Both the position numbers and the translations under genes were made by a program. Below, in pieces: positions 56,916 through 64,000 of a DNA stretch of 64,000 bases. The DNA comes from Mytilus edulis (taxonomy: Eukaryota > Mollusca > Bivalvia > Mytilida > Mytilidae), in contig NC_092357.1 in the NCBI RefSeq assembly GCF_963676685.1, positions 64,466,958 to 64,530,957 of the forward strand, given 5' to 3'. The first letter of the stretch is position 1, and each line of letters starts with the position of its first letter. A model generated the notes under the pieces. The model had not been told where the DNA came from and searched no databases. It saw only the letters and a program-made list of their open reading frames with translations.

Positions 56916-59798
56916 GTACGTAGTAAATATAAGCTTAGTATTTTCTTACAATCATGATAAGAGTCATAAAAAAATATTACACCTAGGTTTTCGATATCAC
57001 AAACTAGTCAAAACATTTACTAAATGTTATAATCGGTACAAGGACATCATTCTTAAATATAAAATAATACGCAGACATTATATACGTTCAGGTATTTCAC
57101 AACTTATAGTTATGGTCATATTCTTAACAAAGCACAAAGCACAAAAATGTTAGCATTAACCTCAAATACTTACAAGATCTTTAAAGAAATATAATTTGAT
57201 AGGATATTGTTACGATACAATTGTCATGTCATGAGAGATTGTATTTTTTTATTCTAAAACCTGTTGTTTGCTTGATACGGGTTATGTGCTTCTCATATAT
57301 TTAATGATGGTTTGATACTAAACCACTAACGGGAGGGAGAGGAACAAAATATACCAAAGGGACAGTCAAACTCATAAATCTAAAAAAAAATAAACTAACA
57401 ACGCCATGGCTAAAAATAAAACAAGACAAACAGACAAACAATAGTACACATGACACAACATAGAAAACTAAAGAATAAACAACATGAACCCCAGGAATTG
57501 TACTTTTCTATTGATGAAGACATAATATTTCAATGAGTTAAATTGAGTTAAACACCCGTGTTAAGTATGTTCTCATACTATATTCTATATAGTAAATTTA
57601 TGATTATTTTGTAAAAATGACTTGAGGACAAACTGTTTCTTTCGATAAAACAAATTTTACAAACAATTCTTTCTGATCACTGAGATTCAAATCAGTGCGG
57701 TAAAACATAATACACTGAGAAAATATGATTTGTACATAACTGACTCATTGTTGTTTGTCAGCTTCTAGTAGCTTATATTTCGTGCATTTTTTGAGACGAG
57801 AATGATGTAATATTTCTGCAGTGGATTAATCTGGATAAAGAACAGAAATTACAATTGCCGCTTGTTAATCGTTACATGTAGCATTGGTTTCGCAATACAA
57901 AGCGGCTAATGGTTGTGATGCCAATATAGGAGTGACTTCATTTCTACATTTAAAAAATGCCTGTTCCGGGTCAGGAATATGACAGTTGTCATCCGTAAAC
58001 CTTTGATGTGTTTGACCTTTTGATTATGCCATGTGATTAGGGACTTTCTTTTATGATTTTACCTCGGATTTCAGTATATTCGTGATTTCTCTTTTTTATT
58101 ATTCACTGCTTCAAGTAAACTTCTGTTATAGGTGCATCACTGTTATGTGCAGATCTGATTCACTTGGTTAAAAACGATAAGACAACAGATACAATTTAGT
58201 AGGGCATAAGCTACGAGATATATGAAAAGCCTAATATATTATTTTGTTTGGATCAATCAGTAATGAAATACAAATAGTGAAATAATAACTCCTTTTAAGA
58301 AGACAAAAAGGTTAGATTTTGTCAAAATACGCAATAAAACATTGATTTTGAAATATTCACTCTCATTGGATCCGTATTTATGTGAACTTTAATTAAACCC
58401 CTTAGCTTGAGATAGATAACACGTGAATTGTATGGGCTTAGTTATTTATAGGCAGATAATATCAAAATTGAAATAGAAACAATCATTTGATTGACTGATT
58501 CGATCCACAATTAAATAACCTAGTAAAACGATGATAAACATTTATTTTTAACTGTAGTATGAAATTGTATAGACCTAGAATAATTCAACAGCACATGTTT
58601 GCTTAATCTTTTTATATCTATATGTATGTTTAATTCGATTATATGGTCATCAAATGACTATAGAGGTCATTAGAAACTCGGTAAATAATTAGATGGCGTT
58701 TAGACTCAAATACATAAGAAACGAAGCTACGTATTTTCATATATGTGCCTTGTTTATTGTTTTATTTAAACTTTCAATAGTTTGGATAAATACAGTATGA
58801 GAATTTGATTAGAATCGGTGAATAACAATTTGACAGCTAGTGACACTTTTAACACTAATCATGATTATTTATTTTGAATCTTCTGAGAACATATGAAAAA
58901 GAAGATATGCATGTGTGACCTGTGTGCTCATTGCGAAAACTAATGTTGTTGAATGTTAAGTGTATTCTCAGAAATGGTAATGGACGTGCTTAATGAGTGT
59001 TAATCCAGATTTCCTAAAAGTGGTCGAAGTGCTAAAACCAAATTTTATGCTAACCAATGAATTTGTAAAATATCATGACAAATATTGTGATCAGTTCTAT
59101 CATCCAAACATTTCGTGAACTTATAAATATTAATGACCTTGTGTGAATTTGAAATAATTCAGTAACGTTTAATCTTGGTTATTTTAACTGAGTTTTTTTG
59201 ATAAATTTAGTAATTATCAAAGATAAAGTTGCTCTACTGTTTAAAGCTTTCAATTGTTTGCTTTTTACATTTCATTCAATTAAATATATTTAGGCATTTT
59301 TTGTTAAATGCCTTTCAAATTTTTCAAGCATTATATAAAAATCCCCATTATGTGTTATGACTGAATCTTGCAGGTATTCAATATAAAATGCTTCACTTTT
59401 TAGGCATTTAAAATGGCTGTAATTTATTGTTTTCATGTGAACTGTAACATATTTCTGTAAATTGTAACATATAATTGTAAATTGTATTAATTAAATCAAT
59501 TAAATGTACTTTGTAACGTCAAGCTACTCATTTATCTGATTGTAGATTCTCAGAATTGATGCTTTCCTTTATTCTTATTTTTTTTTCTTTTCTGGTTTTT
59601 ATTATTCATATACACCAATCTTTCTTTGGTAGAGGAAATAAAGTTAAATATCAGCTAATTCAGTGATTGTTCAACAATGGAATTTATTTAAAAGTCTTTT
59701 GTATCTTGTGTACTAGAATACAGTCATATTATACGTACATACGTACACATATTTCCACTAACTTTAGTGTATTAGTGCTTCTTAAATCATGTATATAC
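56916..59798. other. last intron of the kinase gene, left part
   Basis: Repeat fragments at 57281-57490 (start shared with 6710-6760; the rest is an inverted copy of 55090-55280) and 57955-58100. 58100-59660 shows AT-rich sequence with nothing identifiable. Confidence 0.45.
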
Positions 59799-60740
59799 TG
59801 CATATATACTAAGAACGGAACCATTATAACGGACCTTCATACCAAACAAACGGACAAACATCAATTTCTTTCTCCAAAAAGTTGCCATCATAAACACTGC
59901 TCCCGTGGTATCCCATTCAGCCAGGCATTACGAATCAATAGAATATGCTCTAGTGAAAATACGAAAGATGCTAGACTTGGACAACTTCGTAAACATCTAG
60001 ATGTTCGAGGATACAATAACAACATCATTGATAGCGCTTTCGAAAGAGCAAACAAAACTAGTCGCCAAGAACTTCTTGAGTACAAAGATAAGAATAAAGC
60101 AGCTAACAGAACACCCCTTGTACTCACTTACCATCCTGATTTTAAAAATGTGTCATCCATTGTTCAGAAGCATTGGAAAGTTATAGAAAATGATTTAAAT
60201 CTAAAAAAAGTATTTTCATCACCACCAGTCATGGCCTTCAGAAGACCTAAAAACATCCGTGACAAATTAGTGACTTCTGTATTAGCAAAGCAGCCTACTC
60301 CATCGCCCGGTTGTTACAAACAATGTGGTCGAAGGAATTGTTTGTGTTGTAAAGCTGCCAATACAAGCAGTTTTTTCATCAGCTCCGTTACTAAACAAAG
60401 TTATACCATCTACTCAAATTCCAACTGCAGAACGGAGAACTCAATTTATATATTAACATGTGACACTTGTGGCATTCAGTATGTGGGAGAAACAATGGAC
60501 AAATTTAATATTCGGCTTAATAACCATCGTTCATCGTACAAAACCAACAAAAATTGTCCTCTCACAAGACATCTTCGTTCTACGAAACATCCTTTTGAAA
60601 ATGTCACTTTCCGAATTATAGAAGTCAACACCGAGTGGGACACCACGGCGAGAATGAGAAGAGAAAACTTTTGGATCCACCAACTCCACACTTTAGAACC
60701 TGATGGTCTTAACGAAAAAGACGAGAAAAGATACAGGTAA
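59799..60740 (+). CDS. Penelope-like element: thumb/linker and GIY-YIG endonuclease (5'-truncated)
   Basis: An open frame (open from 59667; similarity starts near TKNGTIITDLHTKQTDKHQF) ends at TAA after KRYR. Order: end of the RT thumb (CHHKHCSRGIPFSQALRI), a linker (LVLTYHPDFKNVSSIVQKHW, PPVMAFRRPKNIRDKLV), a cysteine cluster (CYKQCGRRNCLCC), then a GIY-YIG nuclease with IQYVGET at residues 270-276, catalytic-type arginine in NIRLNNHR (283) and glutamate in RRENFWIH (333). GIY-YIG endonucleases are the hallmark of EN-positive Penelope-like retroelements. The RT palm is absent, so it cannot move itself. The unbroken frame suggests recent insertion. It lies in the kinase gene's last intron, same strand. 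Confidence 0.85.
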   Translation, partial: CIYTKNGTIITDLHTKQTDKHQFLSPKSCHHKHCSRGIPFSQALRINRICSSENTKDARLGQLRKHLDVRGYNNNIIDSAFERANKTSRQELLEYKDKNKAANRTPLVLTYHPDFKNVSSIVQKHWKVIENDLNLKKVFSSPPVMAFRRPKNIRDKLVTSVLAKQPTPSPGCYKQCGRRNCLCCKAANTSSFFISSVTKQSYTIYSNSNCRTENSIYILTCDTCGIQYVGETMDKFNIRLNNHRSSYKTNKNCPLTRHLRSTKHPFENVTFRIIEVNTEWDTTARMRRENFWIHQLHTLEPDGLNEKDEKRYR

Positions 60741-60784
60741 TATCGGCCAATGGACGTTGCTAATTTCAACTTCCAATTATGTAT

Positions 60785-60945
60785 TTTTAAGGCAGCTAAA
60801 TCCAAGAACAACATATACATGGAGCTGCAAATTTTTTTTTATTTTTAAGGCAGCTCAATCCAAATTCAACATAGACATTGAGCTGCAAAATTTTCTTATT
60901 TTCAAGGCAGCTAAGTTCAACATATACATTGAGCTGCAAAAGTGT
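60785..60945 (+). repeat. three tandem units, each with an AGCTGC/GCAGCT hairpin
   Basis: Units start TTTTTAAGGCAGCTAAATCC (about 60785), TTTTTAAGGCAGCTCAATCC (about 60842) and TTTTCAAGGCAGCTAAG (about 60899). Each ends CAT.GAGCTGCAAA; GCAGCT and AGCTGC can pair in each unit. It begins 45 bp after the endonuclease stop and may be the element's 3' UTR. Confidence 0.8.
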
Positions 60946-61110
60946 CTTATCATCTACATCCGATTTCACCTGGATAGATGCACGCTTGATAAAGCTAGTT
61001 GGTCTAGCGAAATATTGCGTTTTTTTTCATCATTTTGTTAATATTTTAAACATTCTTATATTTACATATTAAATAGTGTGTTAAAATTACATTGTTAGGC
61101 AATCTACTGC

Positions 61111-62154
61111 CAGGGTTTCCGCTGGCGGTCGCCATTTTCGCAATTTGCGAAAAAATAATAATTGTGGCGATAAAAATTTGTCATTTGCGAAAGAATTTGG
61201 CGAAAGAAATATATAGAACGATTTATTTTCCTCCATCTTGCTTAATTTTTTTGTGGAGTTTCTAGGACTTTACCCGATCAGACAATATTCGGAATTCACC
61301 TTGACCTCATTAAGATTTGGACAGAAAATCAATAATCAGCTGATTGCATTTATAGATATCGACAACAAAGGACTAATTAATAAAGGTGTTGATTCAATTG
61401 TTTGACAAAATGGTATGGTTAAAAGGCTTCAGCTAAATTTCACATACAGAATTTATTTACCCCTTTGCGACGTACCTGTTTTAAGAACTCTTTTGACGTT
61501 TCCTCTCCTTTTAAAGATAGTTTGGAAAAGAAAGCTGTTGTTGTGACGAAAAATGTTCAAAAGCGAGAAAAATCTCCGATTTGAAACTTTAATTATCCTT
61601 TGACTTTAATATAGGTAATTGATCAGGGAGAATACTTTAAAGTCGTTTGAGTGACAATCGTCTTTCAAGCATAGTTTTACGTCTCAACTTTTTCATTTCG
61701 ATGGTCAAGAAAAGAAAATGGTCGACATGAAGAAATATATCCAAAAGGTTGGGAACAACTCCTCGAATGAGAGAAGCCCTTCAATGTTATGACTACACAT
61801 GAAATAAGTTTGTTACATTCCAGGACTTATATCTTCTTTATTATTAAAAGTATAGTGGCCCCCTAATTTAGAAAAGTTGTTTAAAATACAATGAATATAG
61901 TTCCCTTTTAATTTAATGAGTGTTTATTCATTAAATGTAGACTCTGAAATAAGTTTGAGAGAATAATCATAGACACAATGGGGCAAAATCACTTTATTAA
62001 AGGGAAAAAGGGGGGGTTAGGGGTAGAAAAAAGGCAAATTGTAAATGGAAAATATAGTTGTGTTACTTGGCGAAAAAAATAATAAAGTGGCGAAAAATAT
62101 ATTGTTTTGGCGAAAGATGTGGCGAAAAAAATAATTGACCATGGGGAAACCCTG
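61111..62154. mobile_element. 1.04 kb hAT-like non-autonomous element
   Basis: Terminal CAGGGTTTCC (61111-61120) is inverted at GGAAACCCTG (62145-62154). TACTGC flanks both ends directly (61105-61110 and 62155-62160). Inside each end, GGCGAAA/TTTCGC motifs form further inverted structure. CAGGG ends suit hAT elements, which normally make 8-bp target duplications; here six bases match. No transposase frame exists. The right end is only about 30 bp from the final kinase-gene exon. Confidence 0.75.
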
Positions 62155-62190
62155 TACTGCATATATACTATATATATATATATGTTGCAG

Positions 62191-62399
62191 ACCACCATCG
62201 ACAAAAAGAAAGAGATTCACAGAAGTGTGAAGAAAACGAGTCGTCAACAGATGAATCATTGTACAATGACGACGTAGAAATTGGAAGTTCAGCAATTCTG
62301 AAGACTTTTAAGTGTCCAGTGCGTTATAATTCAATTACAAAGATAAAAAAAATGGACAAATTAAAAGCAAATTATAATTGTATTCACAATTTATCTTAA
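62191..62399 (+). CDS. kinase gene, terminal exon
   Basis: Opens after TATGTTGCAG; the preceding tract is (AT)n rather than pyrimidine-rich. Phase 1 entry matches the previous exon. It reads (D)HHRQKERDSQKCEENESSTD, ESLYNDDVEIGSSAILKTF, KCPVRYNSITKIKK and ends IHNLS-TAA. A tyrosine in an acidic context (SLYNDDVEI) is another possible docking site. No domain. It gives the C-terminal end of the kinase protein. Open frame, phase match and a nearby polyadenylation signal support it. Confidence 0.68.
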
Positions 62400-62480
62400 T
62401 ATGGTGTCTATATTGTATGAATGCTTATTAACAAGAAAGATGGAAATTTTTATTTTTTTATGGTGTTTTAATGCTGATAA

Positions 62481-62486
62481 AATAAA
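62481..62486 (+). terminator. polyadenylation signal of the kinase gene
   Basis: AATAAA 82 bp after the stop codon, the first canonical hexamer downstream. Confidence 0.5.
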
Positions 62487-63354
62487 TGCCGCTTCAAACA
62501 GAAAAACTATGCAAGTAACAATATAGGTAAAAAGTACGGCCTTCAACACGGACCCTGAACTCATATTGAAGTGCAAAACATATCATACAGAAAAAAAACC
62601 AGTCTAATGAAACGCCAAATATACTCATAATGTATATTGTGGAAGATATCTAGTATAAAAATTATGATGGCATCTTTTCTTGTAATTTACAATGAATGAA
62701 ATTCGAGTTTCTAATATTAAATGTCGATTTTTATTTTTAAATCCAAGTCAAATTGACTTTTAAACTGCATTAGAACATTTTGTAGTCTTATAGAAAATTC
62801 AAACTTAATTTATTTTGTCTTGTTCATGTTGTTAAAGATTTGATTTTCAGTGCATTTCTATTATGCATTACATCGTTAATATGTGTACTACATTTTATCA
62901 ACATGAAAATCAAATACAATTTAAATGTCAACAAGCTGTACAATGATCTTGTAAAGTGAAGAAAGATATTCAAATCCATTCAACGTATATCCTTGGAATA
63001 CCTTTTAATCGATACCATAGAAAAACATGACGAAGATAGTATTTCAAATGAAATATTCAGTTTTTTAAAAAAAAATTTTACACTGATTATGCACCTTTAT
63101 TATCTAAATGCTACAATAGTCATAACTAGCCGTATGCTTAGTAAGCATTTTATGAAGCTTTGCGACTATTGGATCCATTATTTGTATAAGTGAGAAATTG
63201 ACCGGATAGTTCAGCATGTTAACTAGTCAAAGTCATAAATTAGGTTTCTGAGTATTTATTCCGCACCACAATATATATATACATGTAGTGCTTTTCAAGA
63301 ATCAGTCTATCGTATTTTTTCAAGCAAACCATTAAAAAGTATAAAAAAGTACAA
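62487..63354. other. no gene seen
   Basis: AT-rich. A 66-codon frame at 62993-63193 has no recognisable motif and weak coding character. Confidence 0.35.
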
Positions 63355-63465
63355 TCACAAAAACACTGAAATCAGAGGAAAATTCAAAACGGTAAGTTGT
63401 TAATCAAATGGCAAAATCAAAAGCTCAAACACATCAAACGAATGGATAACAACAGTCATACTGGT
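63355..63465 (-). repeat. dispersed repeat fragment
   Basis: Inverted copy of the family at 57955-58100 and 11390-11500 (AAACACTGAAATCAGAGGAA, AATCAAATGGCAAAATCAAA, ACAACAGTCATACTGG). Confidence 0.55.
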
Positions 63466-63472
63466 GATTTGA

Positions 63473-63800
63473 AATAACGAGATAAAACAATGATTATCGC
63501 GTAATTACGCGATAGTTTTCTCGTAATTACGAGATAAAAAAAAACCATCTTATCTCGTTATTAGGCGATAATTGTCTCGTTATTTCGCTATAATTGTCTC
63601 GTAATTACAAGATAGAAAAACATCTTATCTCAATGACGTGATAGTTTTCTTGTTATTTCGCGATGAGGATCTCGTAATTACAAGAAAAAAACTTCTTATC
63701 TCGTAATTACGCGATATTTTTTCGTTATTATGCAATAGATATACTTCTTGTAATTATTCGTAATTACGACATATTTACTTCGTAATTACGATATGAATTT
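63473..63800. repeat. palindrome-rich CGTAATTACG repeat
   Basis: The core CGTAATTACG, extended to palindromes such as TATCGCGTAATTACGCGATA (63495-63514, perfect 20 bp) and TCTCGTAATTACGAGA (about 63519), recurs about ten times in 330 bp with variants TATCTCGTTATT and TCGTTATTTCG. Non-coding. Confidence 0.85.
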
Positions 63801-64000
63801 TTTAAAAATGTTACCCTAAATGGCTTTCGTGAAGTCATGACAAGTTAGAGAAAAAAATGAATGAAAAAAGCAATTGAAGGTTTGAAAAATTTAAACATTT
63901 AGATTTACCAAAAAAAAACATGAACCCTGTTTGAATACAACATAACGCCAACACAAACTTAAACCGAATTAAACACTATAGCCTTTCCATATATTATTGT

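Noticed and set aside
15265..62399. Single Ig-receptor tyrosine kinase gene
   Set aside because: The Ig exons are on the minus strand and the kinase exons on the plus strand, so they are separate genes.
62993..63193. 66-codon + strand frame
   Set aside because: AT-rich, no motif, no splice support, and beyond the kinase gene's polyadenylation signal.

Overview
The window is animal genomic DNA, most likely from a marine bivalve and probably a mussel of the Mytilus type. It is AT-rich. Genes are split into short exons with GT-AG introns, and several dispersed repeats are ones I recall from mussel genomes. The species call rests on that recollection; no search was run. Exons were found by reading splice sites, intron phase and protein motifs together.

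Layout. (1) 0.6 kb, + strand: the last exon of a C-type lectin-like protein. (2) 1.8-6.5 kb: two decayed copies of a Penelope-like reverse transcriptase, one with a large internal deletion. (3) 6.7-15 kb: dispersed repeats and a 1.3 kb Helentron/HINE ('pearl')-like element with a dimeric minisatellite core. (4) 15.3-42.6 kb, minus strand: one gene that reads almost end to end. It has a signal-peptide exon, a 39-bp exon, twelve immunoglobulin-like exons, an acidic stalk exon and a transmembrane exon. Every exon junction found is phase 1. The Ig exons run A-(B-C)x3-A-D-E-E-F, with the middle made by repeated duplication of a two-exon cassette. Its introns hold a decayed 3.9 kb transposon with an unnamed ORF family, a MetaSINE-type SINE, a tRNA-like SINE head, a 159-bp MITE and other repeats. 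(5) 44.8-54.5 kb: a 679-bp inverted-repeat element and a 46-bp satellite array with higher-order structure, split by a 3.15 kb element with very long inverted repeats. (6) 54.9-62.4 kb, + strand: the last three exons of a tyrosine-kinase gene (kinase subdomain XI plus a tyrosine-containing tail). Its last intron holds a Penelope-like GIY-YIG endonuclease ORF and a 1.04 kb hAT-like element that ends about 30 bp before the final exon. (7) 63.5-63.8 kb: a palindrome-rich repeat.

Biologically, the minus-strand gene should encode a single-pass surface protein with a long, probably heavily N-glycosylated Ig ectodomain. Adhesion or recognition are the obvious possibilities, but no ligand can be inferred. 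The lectin exon and the kinase exons belong to other genes that run out of the window or whose earlier exons I could not find. The items most worth following up are the cassette-duplicated Ig gene (including one Ig domain that has lost both disulphide cysteines), the unnamed transposon at 21.9-25.8 kb, and the satellite/long-inverted-repeat complex at 46.8-54.5 kb.
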